From positions 4 to 59,708 of the forward strand of contig NZ_APHR01000017.1 in NCBI RefSeq assembly GCF_000349205.1: a stretch of DNA of 59,705 nucleotides, in the 5' to 3' direction. Source of the stretch: Methylophaga lonarensis MPL. Lineage in GTDB: Bacteria > Pseudomonadota > Gammaproteobacteria > Nitrosococcales > Methylophagaceae. Below, one piece after another: positions 44,514 through 53,544 of this stretch. The notes under the pieces were generated by a model that saw only the letters and a list, made by a program, of their open reading frames with translations, was not told the origin of the DNA and ran no database searches. A program made the position numbers and the translations under genes. Positions within the stretch are counted from its first letter, which is position 1; each line of letters begins with the position of its first letter.

Positions 44514-45652
44514 AACTAGCCGTTTGTCTGTACAAATATTTTGCCTATGGCGGGCTGGCCCGCGATTTTCGCCGTATTCTCGAATTACGCCGCGATGCCG
44601 GTGATGAGATAGATGTCTATTGCATCGAGTGGCACGGTGCCGATGTGCCTGGCTTTAACCGCATTGATATTGAGGTGTCTGGGCTGAGCAATCATGCCCG
44701 GGTGCATGACTTTTATCAGCAGGTGAAACCGCAGCTCGATGCCGGCAACTACGATCTGGTGATTGGCTTTAACAAGATGCCGGGGCTGGATTTGTATTAC
44801 GCTGCCGACCCCTGTTATCTGGCCAAAGCCCAACAGGACTGGCATTACCCGGTAACGCGCTATTTTGGCCGGGTGAAGTTTTATTCCGACTGGGAGCGGG
44901 CGGTGTTTGGGCCTGACAGTCATACCGTGTCGATGATGATTTCCTCGGTACAACGACGCTTGTTTGAACACCATTACGGCACACCCGCCGAGCGCTTGGT
45001 GGATTTACCGCCGGGCATTGATCCGCAGCGCACCCGTCCTGCCGACTGGCAACAGCAACGTCAGCAATTAAGACAGACTCTGGGTCTGGCTGACGATGAC
45101 TTTTTATTGCTGATGATAGGCTCTGGTTTTAAACGCAAGGGGGTGGATTTTGCCATCAGCGCTCTGGCCGCATTGCCAGCACCGCTGCGCAGTAAAACCC
45201 ATATCTATGTGGTTGGCGAAGATAAGCAACAACCGTTTGTGCAGCAGGCGCAGCAGTTGAATGTCGCCGGGCAGGTGCATTTTATGGGCGGTCGTGATGA
45301 TGTGCCGCAATGGTTGCAGGCAGCAGATTTGTTTATGCATCCGGCCCGTTCGGAAAATACCGGCACAGTCATTCTTGAAGCGATGGTGGCCGGCTTGCCT
45401 CAATTGGTCAGCAAAGCCTGTGGTTATGCCAATCATGTTGAGCAATCACAAGCTGGTGAATTGATTGCCGACCCGGAAAATACCGCCGCCTATGCAACGC
45501 TGTTGACCTCAATGTTGCAACCGGAAAAACTGCAGACATGGTCTGAGCATGCATTGAACTATGCTCGCACCGAAGATTTGTACAGCATGCCCGAAAAGGC
45601 GGCCGCACTCATTGAACATCTGGTTGAACAACAGGCGAGCAACAAACAATGA
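44510..45652 (+). CDS. waaG: LPS core glucosyltransferase WaaG (GT4)
   Basis: 380 residues of GT-B fold. LYKYFAYGGLARDFRRILE at the start and EDKQQPFVQQAQQLNVAG with SENTGTVILEAMVAGLPQL in the second Rossmann domain are typical of WaaG, which adds the first hexose to heptose II. It overlaps the double kinase and the following gene by ATGA, so four genes are translationally coupled. Confidence 0.92.
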   Translation: MKLAVCLYKYFAYGGLARDFRRILELRRDAGDEIDVYCIEWHGADVPGFNRIDIEVSGLSNHARVHDFYQQVKPQLDAGNYDLVIGFNKMPGLDLYYAADPCYLAKAQQDWHYPVTRYFGRVKFYSDWERAVFGPDSHTVSMMISSVQRRLFEHHYGTPAERLVDLPPGIDPQRTRPADWQQQRQQLRQTLGLADDDFLLLMIGSGFKRKGVDFAISALAALPAPLRSKTHIYVVGEDKQQPFVQQAQQLNVAGQVHFMGGRDDVPQWLQAADLFMHPARSENTGTVILEAMVAGLPQLVSKACGYANHVEQSQAGELIADPENTAAYATLLTSMLQPEKLQTWSEHALNYARTEDLYSMPEKAAALIEHLVEQQASNKQ

Positions 45653-46266
45653 TTATGCTCGATAAAAGTCTGCTGGTCGGCCAAGGACTGCACCGTGATG
45701 TGTATCAGCACCCTGAGAACCCCGGTTTGTGCCTTAAAGTACGTGTTGATCGTGACCGGGTTAATCGTGGCGATCAGGAAGAGCAGCGCGAGCAGGCCTA
45801 TTATCGGCTACTGGCAAAGCGTGGCGTGCCCTGGGAGGGTATTCCGAAGTTTCACGGTAATGTTGAAACTAATCTTGGCTCGGCGGCGGTGTTTGACTTA
45901 ATCCGTGATGCTGATGGCGAAGTTTCCAAAACGCTGGAGTATTATTTCGGACAAATTACCATCACCGAAGCACATCAGGCGGAATTGATATTCGAACTGA
46001 ATCAACTGAAAAGCTATTTGCTAAGACATAACATCATCACCATGTCCTTGAAGCCAAAAAACATTGTGTTTCAGAGACTCGAAGACGACCAGTGGCGCTG
46101 CGTGATCATCGACAATATCGGCAATTCTGACTGGCTCCCGCTGATGACCTACGTGCCCTTGTTCGGTCGAATCAAGATTCGTCGCAAATGGCAGGACTTT
46201 GAGCGACGCCTGAAACGCATGTATCCAATGAATGATGCAGTGCTGCGCATGCTTAAGTTCATCTGA
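45649..46266 (+). CDS. YrbL-family kinase-like protein
   Basis: 205 residues of the PhoP-regulated YrbL group. GQGLHRDVYQHPENPGLCLKV is the nucleotide loop, and MSLKPKNIVFQRLEDDQWRCVIIDNIG the late catalytic-like segment. The usual HRD Asp is replaced by Ser-Leu-Lys, so activity may be weak. It is the fourth gene of the WaaP-WaaG run. The role is unknown, but other members occur with LPS core genes. Confidence 0.8.
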   Translation: MIMLDKSLLVGQGLHRDVYQHPENPGLCLKVRVDRDRVNRGDQEEQREQAYYRLLAKRGVPWEGIPKFHGNVETNLGSAAVFDLIRDADGEVSKTLEYYFGQITITEAHQAELIFELNQLKSYLLRHNIITMSLKPKNIVFQRLEDDQWRCVIIDNIGNSDWLPLMTYVPLFGRIKIRRKWQDFERRLKRMYPMNDAVLRMLKFI

Positions 46267-46280
46267 AAAAAGCAAATCAA

Positions 46281-46390
46281 ACCACAGAGACACGGAGAGC
46301 ACAGAGATTACATCAGGCGAATAGTCGTCAATATCTGAATCGGTGATTGTGTACTTCAAAAAAACTCTGTGACCTCTGTGCCTCTGTGGT
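46281..46390. repeat. Inverted CACAGAG repeat between yrbL-like and carbamoyltransferase genes
   Basis: The 26-base arm beginning ACCACAGAGACACGGAGAG at 46281 faces a nearly complementary arm (CTCTGTG...CTCTGTGGT) at 46365-46390. The arms are 58 bases apart. It lies between two convergent genes and can form a long hairpin, so it may act as a bidirectional terminator. A T-run is weak. It may also be a small mobile palindrome. Confidence 0.8.
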
Positions 46391-46399
46391 TGATTATTC

Positions 46400-48124
46400 C
46401 TATGGTTTGGTCACCAGAATATCTTCCATCACCAGATATTGCAGATCCGACCCATAGAACATATTCAGCGCATCGGTCGGGCTACACACCATCGGTTCGC
46501 CGCGTCGGTTGAGTGAGGTGTTCAGCACCACGGCATTGCCGGTGAGTTTTTCCAGCTCTTCAATCAGTTCGTAATAGCGTGGATTGGTGTGTCGCGTGAC
46601 AATTTGTGCCCGAGCTGTGCCGTCTTCATGCACCACTTCCGGAATACGTGATTTCCAGCTGTCAGCCACATCAAAAGTGAAGGTCATATACGGGCTGGGA
46701 TGTGCGGTTTGCAGAATCTCCGGTGCCACCTTGTCGAGCATGCTCGGGCAAAACGGGCGCCAGCGTTCGCGGTATTTTATTTGCTCGTTAATGCGATCAG
46801 CCACACCGGAGTGACTGGGCGAACCAAGAATGCTGCGATTACCCAGGGCGCGTGGTCCGAATTCCATCCGGCCCTGAAACCAGGCCACGGGATTGCCATC
46901 AGCCAGCAATTTGGCTGTCTCGGCACAAACATCACTCAGATATTGCCAGCTGACTGGTTTTTCATATTTCTCACAGGCTTCAACACACTGTTCGGTGGTG
47001 TAGCTGGGTCCAAGATAGACATGGGTCATTTTTTCGACCGGCGTGCCGAGTACTTGTGAAGCATAGCTGGCGGCACCAATGGCGGTACCGGCATCACCGG
47101 CAGCCGGTTGTACAAACAGCTCCTTGACGCCGGGCATGGCGATGATGCGCTGGTTCAATTTGACGTTTAACGCCACACCACCGGCATAGGCGATTTTGCC
47201 GGTTTCGCGAATGATGTCGCCCAGATAATACTCAATCAGCTGTAATGCGGTTTTTTCCAGCAGATCCTGAATGCTGGCGGCATAGTCGATATACGGTTCG
47301 TCTTTTTCATCGCCTTCACGCATCGGGCCCAGCCATTCGATCAAGGCCGGGCTGAAGAAATAGCCTTTGCCGTCTTTCTTGTAACGCCGCCAGCCGACGG
47401 TGTTAACCAGTTTGGTGTTGATGCGAAAATCACCGTCCTTACAGTGAATCAGCGGCGAAAAATCAAAGCGTTTGGCATCGCCATAAGGCGCCATGCCCAT
47501 CACTTTGAACTCGCCGTCGAGCATTTCAAAGCCGAGGTATTCGGTCAATGCGCCATACATGCCGCCCAGCGAATCAGGATCGTAGAATTCCTTGATTTTG
47601 TGGATCTGGCCGTTTTCGCCGTAGCCAAAGAACGTGGTGGCGTATTCGCCTTTGCCATCAATGCCGATAATGGCGGTTTTTTCCTTAAAGCCACTTAGAT
47701 GATAGGCGCTACTGGCATGGGCTAGATGGTGCTCCACCGGCATGAACTTGACCCGTTTGGAATCGATGCCCAAATCATCAAGCAATTTCATCACCTGACG
47801 ATGATTACGCCAGTAACGGCGGTTACCGGCAAACAAGGCGGTCAAGGCGCGATCCGGGGCATACCAGTGACGTTTAGCATAATGCCAGCGAGCGGGTGAT
47901 TTCAGGCCGATTTGCGCATAAGGAAAGGCCACAACATCAATTTCATCCGGGCGGATACCGGCCTGTTCCAGGCAGAATTTAGTCGCCTCATAGGCCATTT
48001 TACCTTTGGCATGTTTGTCGCGCAGAAAGCGCTCTTCTTCGGCTGCGGCAACCAGTTTGCCGTCAATATAAATCGCAGCGGAAGCATCATGGCTTACCGC
48101 GCCGGACAGACCCAAAACAATCAT
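46400..48124 (-). CDS. wapO: Carbamoyltransferase (NodU/CmcH family), probable LPS core carbamoyltransferase
   Basis: 574 residues. The N-terminal kinase-like domain holds GAVSHDASAAIYIDGK and the carbamoyl-site HHLAHASSAYHLSGF. The C-terminal YrdC-like segment contains GRMEFGPRALGNRSIL and VVLNTSLNRRGEPMV, as in NodU/TobZ. These enzymes use carbamoyl phosphate and ATP to carbamoylate a sugar hydroxyl. In Pseudomonas, heptose of the LPS core is carbamoylated and a gene of this family sits in the same region. The same role here is an inference. It is convergent with yrbL and is followed on its strand by no close gene. Confidence 0.85.
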   Translation of the reverse strand: MIVLGLSGAVSHDASAAIYIDGKLVAAAEEERFLRDKHAKGKMAYEATKFCLEQAGIRPDEIDVVAFPYAQIGLKSPARWHYAKRHWYAPDRALTALFAGNRRYWRNHRQVMKLLDDLGIDSKRVKFMPVEHHLAHASSAYHLSGFKEKTAIIGIDGKGEYATTFFGYGENGQIHKIKEFYDPDSLGGMYGALTEYLGFEMLDGEFKVMGMAPYGDAKRFDFSPLIHCKDGDFRINTKLVNTVGWRRYKKDGKGYFFSPALIEWLGPMREGDEKDEPYIDYAASIQDLLEKTALQLIEYYLGDIIRETGKIAYAGGVALNVKLNQRIIAMPGVKELFVQPAAGDAGTAIGAASYASQVLGTPVEKMTHVYLGPSYTTEQCVEACEKYEKPVSWQYLSDVCAETAKLLADGNPVAWFQGRMEFGPRALGNRSILGSPSHSGVADRINEQIKYRERWRPFCPSMLDKVAPEILQTAHPSPYMTFTFDVADSWKSRIPEVVHEDGTARAQIVTRHTNPRYYELIEELEKLTGNAVVLNTSLNRRGEPMVCSPTDALNMFYGSDLQYLVMEDILVTKP

Positions 48125-48187
48125 AGAAGCTTCTTGAATAGTGTGATCGAAATAGCGGGCAGTATAGCAAGTGATAAAAGATTCGGC

Positions 48188-49243
48188 CTAGCGAAACTCA
48201 GATTCAATCTGGGTAAAACCGTTTGGCGAAATCTGAAAACCGGAAAGCTTGGCGGTGCGTGTATCGATATGGACTAACTCATCAAGCTTTTCCCATGCTG
48301 CGCCGTTATCGCGAATCGATTTGGGCAGCCAACGGCTGGATTTCCAGTTCATAAAATGCAGATACATAAATTCGCGATCATCTCGATCATTGAAGAGGTG
48401 TCCATCGCGCCAGAGCCAGTTCTGTGGATGATCCATGCGCCCATCACACCAAGGAATAGGCGAGAGAATAGTGCTGTATTGTTCTTTGAAGAGTACGCGT
48501 CTCTGATAGGGGGATGTCAGTGACCAAACTTTGCGCAGCCAGAGCGGGTGGTTCTTGTGACGAACAAAAATTTTGGAAAACTTTGACTCATCAATGCCGA
48601 TGTGGTGATCAGCGGTCATCAGTTGCTGCCAATCAGGAATTTTGCGAAAGGCTTCGCGGTTTTGTTCTGTGTTACGGAATAGGCTGAAATGACCTGATAA
48701 TCGGCGACTGTGTGTGCCAATGACATCATACTCTTCCAGCATCTCATCAGTGATAAATTGGCGGATTTGGCCGTAGATGATGTCGATATCGCCAATGGCA
48801 AAGAAGTCATATCCTTGAATATCTTCACTGTGAATAAAGCCATACGCCGGCTTCAAGTCACAAAGCTTGTATGGACTTGATGGATTGAACTTGATGCCCA
48901 AGCGCTGGCTAACTAACTTTTTATAGTCAGCAAAACTGAGCTGCACAAAACGAACATTTTCTGGTGAGTGTTTAGGTTGAGCGCAATCTGTGTAAAATAC
49001 CCAGTCGATATCAGGGTTATATTCACAGCTCAGCAGGTATAAGTCGAACCACTCAGGCCATTGGCCAAAATATGGAATGATTTTGATGATAGATGGAGTT
49101 GCCAATACTAAATCCGAATGACAGTAAAAGTTTATGTTGAGTATACGATCAGGGCTTGCTGGTAACAATTTGTCAAAGGATAAGTCCCGCGGCTCATGGG
49201 GTGAAAGAACCTCATTCTTCATTTCTAGTGACTTTGGTTTCAT
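48188..49243 (-). CDS. DUF6625-like putative glycosyltransferase (GT-A fold)
   Basis: 351 residues. IIPYFGQWPEWFDLYLLSC, then YNPDIDWVFYTDC, then GDIDIIYGQIRQFI (a D-x-D motif for metal and nucleotide sugar) resemble the DUF6625 group of GT-A-like enzymes. The late part, YNPDID and FMYLHFMNWKSS, is also seen in that group. The sugar is unknown. It lies upstream of the carbamoyltransferase with a 63-base gap that holds no clear terminator, and is divergent from the GT4 gene. Confidence 0.65.
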   Translation of the reverse strand: MKPKSLEMKNEVLSPHEPRDLSFDKLLPASPDRILNINFYCHSDLVLATPSIIKIIPYFGQWPEWFDLYLLSCEYNPDIDWVFYTDCAQPKHSPENVRFVQLSFADYKKLVSQRLGIKFNPSSPYKLCDLKPAYGFIHSEDIQGYDFFAIGDIDIIYGQIRQFITDEMLEEYDVIGTHSRRLSGHFSLFRNTEQNREAFRKIPDWQQLMTADHHIGIDESKFSKIFVRHKNHPLWLRKVWSLTSPYQRRVLFKEQYSTILSPIPWCDGRMDHPQNWLWRDGHLFNDRDDREFMYLHFMNWKSSRWLPKSIRDNGAAWEKLDELVHIDTRTAKLSGFQISPNGFTQIESEFR

Positions 49244-49356
49244 CCGGTTACATGAACTTTGTATGCCAGTCTCCCTATCAAGTCTCCGAAGTTTGAAATT
49301 TCCTTGATGCTGGTTGTTTGTCCAGAATTATTAACGAACTTTGGGTAGTTAGAAAA

Positions 49357-50493
49357 ATGAGAAGAGTTAAGGTGCTGCAGTTACAGCATGATCACAACGT
49401 CAGGATGTTTTCTGCTACAGACTTGCATGAGCAGATTGTTAAAGCTTTTCCTCAAGACAAGTATGAGTTTGTCAATGCGTACATGGGCTCACGACCAAGA
49501 GATAACGACAGACCCAGCTTGGCCGAACGCTCGGTTTATTTCAATCTCCCTCGCTCAGCTTTGAGTGGCTTACGTATTCGTTCGACAATCGTGCTCTGGA
49601 AGTTTCTGAAAGAGGAGAGGTTTGATGTCGTTATTTGTCATCGTTTCAGACCGACTTCTATGATTTTACGATTAGCAAAATGGGTAGGGAACCCTGATTG
49701 CATCAGCGTAATTCACAGTTTTAGTGATTATCGAGCCCGATCACGTCTTGCTTTCATCAGCAGAAATGCAAGCTCGCACTCACATTTCATTGCTGTTTCA
49801 GATGCACTGAGAGAGCATCTCATCAGGCTTAACTCTGGTTTTAGCGTCAAAAACACATCGACGATTACTAATGCAATTGATATGGCTGCTATTGCAAAGC
49901 TGCAGTATGAAAAGGATGAAGCCAGAAAAAAATTAGGAGTAAAAGCCGACGCAACCCTTATTGGCGCTATTGGCAGATTAGTGACTGTGAAAGGTCATGT
50001 TTACCTCATCCAGGCTTTCGCACGTCTCACAGAGCGCTACCCAAACGCGCAACTTTTGATCATTGGTGAGGGTTCGCAACGGAAAGCCTTGGAAGACACA
50101 GCTAGAGCGCTGAATATACAAGACAAAGTTCAATTGCCGGGAGAAATTGATGGTGCCGTGAGATATACCAAGGCTTTTGATATCTGGACAATGCCATCTC
50201 TTAGCGAGGGACTCGGGCTTGCTTTGTTAGAAGGAATGAGTGCTGGTCTGCCATGTATAGCTTCGGATATCCCAGCTATGCGTCCATTGATCGATGGCGC
50301 AGGTGGTATCGCATGTACGCCAGGTAGTATTGAAGAGCTAACTGAAGCACTCGATGCTTATCTGTCCATGACCCAAGAACAGCGTAAGCAGAACGGGCTT
50401 GCGGCTTATGATTATCTTATTCAAAATCATAATATTGACTATTACCAAGCTACGTATAGACAGCTGGTAGAGAGACTTATTAATGATCGCTAA
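49357..50493 (+). CDS. GT4 family glycosyltransferase
   Basis: 378 residues from ATG at 49357. A TTG further left gives a longer form I find less likely. GT-B fold with GAIGRLVTVKGHVYLIQAF and SLSEGLGLALLEGMSAGLPCIASDIP (the E-x7-E motif for nucleotide sugar). The gene is AT-richer than its neighbours, usual for outer-core or O-chain genes. It overlaps the ligase gene by 11 bases. Its sugar is unknown. Confidence 0.85.
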   Translation: MRRVKVLQLQHDHNVRMFSATDLHEQIVKAFPQDKYEFVNAYMGSRPRDNDRPSLAERSVYFNLPRSALSGLRIRSTIVLWKFLKEERFDVVICHRFRPTSMILRLAKWVGNPDCISVIHSFSDYRARSRLAFISRNASSHSHFIAVSDALREHLIRLNSGFSVKNTSTITNAIDMAAIAKLQYEKDEARKKLGVKADATLIGAIGRLVTVKGHVYLIQAFARLTERYPNAQLLIIGEGSQRKALEDTARALNIQDKVQLPGEIDGAVRYTKAFDIWTMPSLSEGLGLALLEGMSAGLPCIASDIPAMRPLIDGAGGIACTPGSIEELTEALDAYLSMTQEQRKQNGLAAYDYLIQNHNIDYYQATYRQLVERLINDR

Positions 50494-51616
50494 ACAATAT
50501 TTCAGTTATGCCATTCTATTGGTCTTAGCAGGTTTTTTGTTGATGCCTTCCAGCAAGTCAGTTAACAATATTTTTTATATGCTGCTTGCTGTGCCTGCAG
50601 TTTTTTTCTATCTAGTTAATATTAAAAATTATAAATCATGGAGTCATGTAGATTTATGTTTTGCTGCATTTATAGGGTATTGTTTTACTATAGGAATTTT
50701 ACATGACTTTTCCTTCGCCAAATACTGTCTGTATTTAACCTTATTTATGTTTATTGTTTCGAGATTGATAGATGTGGATTTCTTTGAAAATCCAAAGGTC
50801 ATTCGTACAGCTTTTTGGGCGCTAATCTCTTATGTAATTTTATCTGCGGTATTTCATGCTGCAAATGGTATTTACGAGCTTGGCGATCGTATAGTCGAAC
50901 TTCCTTCTCGGTTGCAAGGACCCATATTTACTAGCATGTTAATTGTTTCAGTATTAGTGCTGGTAACACCTGTTTGGGTCCGCGGAAAAAATTACACTGA
51001 AGCTATCTTGGGGGCTACTCTAGTACTGGTTTGTGTTGGATTTATCTTACAGAGTCGAACGGGCTTGGTTGGCGTTGGACTGTGGGCAATCTGTGTATGT
51101 ATTTGGCTGACCTATAAGTACAGGTTGGCTGGTTTAGCTTTTGCAATCATTATGATGACTTTTGCTTTTGTCCTAGCAGGTGGGCTGTTAGTGGAGAGTG
51201 ATAAGTTACTCAACTTGGTGGCTAGAGCAGATGCTGGGAGGTTCGAAATTTGGGCTTATTTCCTCTCATCATGGCGAGATTGTGGTGTGTTCAGTGGTTG
51301 TGGTTTGGGCTTTGAGATGTCAGATCGAGTCAATGGTCAACAGATACTTCACCCTCACAACATTTTTCTAACGCTGGGAGTGCATCTGGGGATATTACCT
51401 TTAATACTGTTTGTCCTGATGATGACGGCTACACTTTATCTGGCTGTTGCGCAGAAAAATTGGTGGGGCGCTTATCTTGCTATGGCGCTAGTGCTATCGA
51501 ACTTTGATGGACACTTAGTGGTAAATAGTCTAAACGAGCTGTGGTTACTTATCTGGTTGCCAATGGGGTTGATTTTAAACAAGCACTTAGATCATGCACC
51601 AAAAAGAGAGCAATAA
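50483..51616 (+). CDS. waaL: O-antigen ligase family protein (WaaL-like)
   Basis: 377 residues with about ten membrane helices. The large periplasmic loop carries RGRFEIWAYFLSSWRDC-like residues and HPHNIFLTLGVHLGIL, the WaaL/O-antigen polymerase pattern. SRTGLVGVGLWAIC is also typical. It would join an O-chain to the lipid A core in the periplasm. Wzy-type polymerases have the same fold, so the ligase is a choice by location. It overlaps the preceding GT4 gene. Confidence 0.8.
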   Translation: MIAKQYFSYAILLVLAGFLLMPSSKSVNNIFYMLLAVPAVFFYLVNIKNYKSWSHVDLCFAAFIGYCFTIGILHDFSFAKYCLYLTLFMFIVSRLIDVDFFENPKVIRTAFWALISYVILSAVFHAANGIYELGDRIVELPSRLQGPIFTSMLIVSVLVLVTPVWVRGKNYTEAILGATLVLVCVGFILQSRTGLVGVGLWAICVCIWLTYKYRLAGLAFAIIMMTFAFVLAGGLLVESDKLLNLVARADAGRFEIWAYFLSSWRDCGVFSGCGLGFEMSDRVNGQQILHPHNIFLTLGVHLGILPLILFVLMMTATLYLAVAQKNWWGAYLAMALVLSNFDGHLVVNSLNELWLLIWLPMGLILNKHLDHAPKREQ

Positions 51617-51636
51617 AAAACTGAGTTTGTCATATT

Positions 51637-52737
51637 TTATGAGCCATTGACAATCTTCCAGAAGTTGTCTCTTACCACGTTGTGGGTGAAGTTGTTTTCA
51701 ACCTTATCGTTTATTTTGTTTTTTAATGATTTAAGACTGATTAGATCAGCATTGTACTGAATAATAAGCAGTTCTTTTAATCTTTCTGCATCACCAATAG
51801 GAAACCCTTTCGCTACTTGATCGATTGCCTCGAGATTCCCATTGCAGTAGCTTGCTATGACGGGAAGTTCAGCAGCATATGCTTCAAGCAGTGCAATTGG
51901 AAGCCCTTCCCTAATCGAGCTCAGCACGAAACAATCAAAGCCTTTTAAGTACTTGTAAACATCTGGAACAGCTCCTAAAAACTTTATCTTGTGCTGCATG
52001 TTTTTAGAATCTACCAATGCCTTTAATTCTTGTTCCAGCTCACCTTTTCCCGCGATGAAGAGCTGTGCTAGTGGCATTTTTTTTGATGCCAAGCAGAATG
52101 CTTCTATGAGTGTTTTCTGGTCTTTATCGGAGTGTAGCCTTCCGACATTTATAAAAGAGTAATTTTCTGTCAAGCAAAGTCGTTTTCGAGCTTCTGATCT
52201 TGATAGCATGCCATTTCTAATGCCTTGAAAGTCTAGTGAGTTGTATAGGTGTACTATTCTTTCTCGAGGCATGAATGGAAGAGATTTTCTAATGTCATCA
52301 CGAATAGCTTTTGAGACTCCGATTAGTGTTAAGTTTTTACAAAAACGGATATAAAGCCTTCGAGATAGGCGACGAAAATTTCCGTCTATGTGACAGACTC
52401 CATAAACGGGTATATTTTTAAGTTTGGTGGCCATGTATATTGCTCTATATCTGTGAGCCACTACGAATTCAAATTGATACTTCTCATGAAGCTTCTTGAT
52501 TTCTTTGCTAAGTTTCAGCTTGAGACCGCTGGTTTCTCTATTCGACGCCTCTAGAAAAATCACTTCAGCTTTTAGTGTTGAGGCGATGCTTTCGCTTTTT
52601 TCCCCTTTTATAAAGACAACTATCGGTTGAATTTCAGAGCCGTCGAAGTAACTAGCATATTGGCATGCAACAGAAAAAAAGGGAGGCTTGTAGTCATTAC
52701 ACAGAATCAAGGCATATCGAGTTTTGTATTTGCTCAT
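51637..52737 (-). CDS. GT4 family glycosyltransferase (AT-rich)
   Basis: 366 residues of GT-B fold: FINVGRLHSDKDQKTLIEAF begins the second domain and SSIREGLPIALLEAYAAELPVIASYCNGNLEAI holds the sugar-nucleotide Glu pair. It is AT-rich. It is the last gene of the ZIP-waaF-InaA run on the minus strand, with a 39-base gap to the kinase gene upstream. Acceptor and donor are unknown. Confidence 0.83.
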   Translation of the reverse strand: MSKYKTRYALILCNDYKPPFFSVACQYASYFDGSEIQPIVVFIKGEKSESIASTLKAEVIFLEASNRETSGLKLKLSKEIKKLHEKYQFEFVVAHRYRAIYMATKLKNIPVYGVCHIDGNFRRLSRRLYIRFCKNLTLIGVSKAIRDDIRKSLPFMPRERIVHLYNSLDFQGIRNGMLSRSEARKRLCLTENYSFINVGRLHSDKDQKTLIEAFCLASKKMPLAQLFIAGKGELEQELKALVDSKNMQHKIKFLGAVPDVYKYLKGFDCFVLSSIREGLPIALLEAYAAELPVIASYCNGNLEAIDQVAKGFPIGDAERLKELLIIQYNADLISLKSLKNKINDKVENNFTHNVVRDNFWKIVNGS

Positions 52738-52776
52738 ATTCTCAGCTTTAATCTAGAGATTTTTATTGCTTTTGGA

Positions 52777-53529
52777 TCAGGTGTTTTTCTTGTTGGTTTT
52801 TCTGTCAACAATTTGCCAAATTCTGCGGCTTTTTGCAGACAGACGCGGTTCGTTGAAATACTTTTGCATGAAATAGATCCGATCACGCAAGTTCCAGTTA
52901 GGCCCTGAGTGACGGTGCAGGGTTTGCAGATCTCTGACCATGGCCTGACGTTTTAAGGGTGTCCATTTCATTTTTTCCAAATCGATCAAGCGGATTTTCC
53001 AGCGACCTTTTTTGGAAAATCGGACAAAGATGTGCTTCGGGTACAGGCAATTGTGCTGATAGTGGTGGGTGTGCAAGGTGCTGATCACCCGAGCCAGTTT
53101 TTTCAGCAGTCGGCGGCGCTCTTTGCCAGTCAATGTGTTGGGATCAATGGTTTCCAGGGACTGATATTTTTCCAGTGATCGGGTCACCAGAATCGAGCGC
53201 ATTTTATTCAGACCAAAATAAAGCGGTTCGAGTGTAGGGATCTGCTTGTTGATCAGGCGCTGGATGTTGCGGTATTCCTTCTGAAACGTGGGAATGCCGC
53301 GAAACGGATGCCGCCAGGTGCGGGTGATGTGATTTTCCTGACGTTTGATAAACACGACTTGTTTATTTTGCTCATCTTCAAGCGCGTATTTAACGACACC
53401 ACTCCAGCCGCCGCGACGTTCGTTAGGGGCTTCAAACCATTCGCTTTTCAGTGTCCACAGTGAATCAAAATCATCCAGTTTGTGTTTGCTTAACAGCTGT
53501 TTGCTTTTTCGATCTGGAAATTCAGTCAT
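52777..53529 (-). CDS. InaA-type LPS core kinase
   Basis: 250 residues. The N-lobe includes VVKYALEDEQNKQVVFIKRQENH and TFQKEYRNIQRLI. The catalytic-loop position reads QHNCLYPKHIFVRF and then IRLIDLEKMKW for the metal Asp. The usual HxD Asp is replaced by Asn-Cys, which occurs in this subgroup (HxCLYPKH). Members are called lipopolysaccharide kinase InaA. It lies 15 bases after waaF. Confidence 0.8.
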   Translation of the reverse strand: MTEFPDRKSKQLLSKHKLDDFDSLWTLKSEWFEAPNERRGGWSGVVKYALEDEQNKQVVFIKRQENHITRTWRHPFRGIPTFQKEYRNIQRLINKQIPTLEPLYFGLNKMRSILVTRSLEKYQSLETIDPNTLTGKERRRLLKKLARVISTLHTHHYQHNCLYPKHIFVRFSKKGRWKIRLIDLEKMKWTPLKRQAMVRDLQTLHRHSGPNWNLRDRIYFMQKYFNEPRLSAKSRRIWQIVDRKTNKKNT

Positions 53530-53544
53530 GATGGAATACGAGCA

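Noticed and set aside
47912-48277. Long plus-strand ORF opposite the carbamoyltransferase
   Set aside because: It lies antisense to a clear gene, with no start signal or recognisable sequence.
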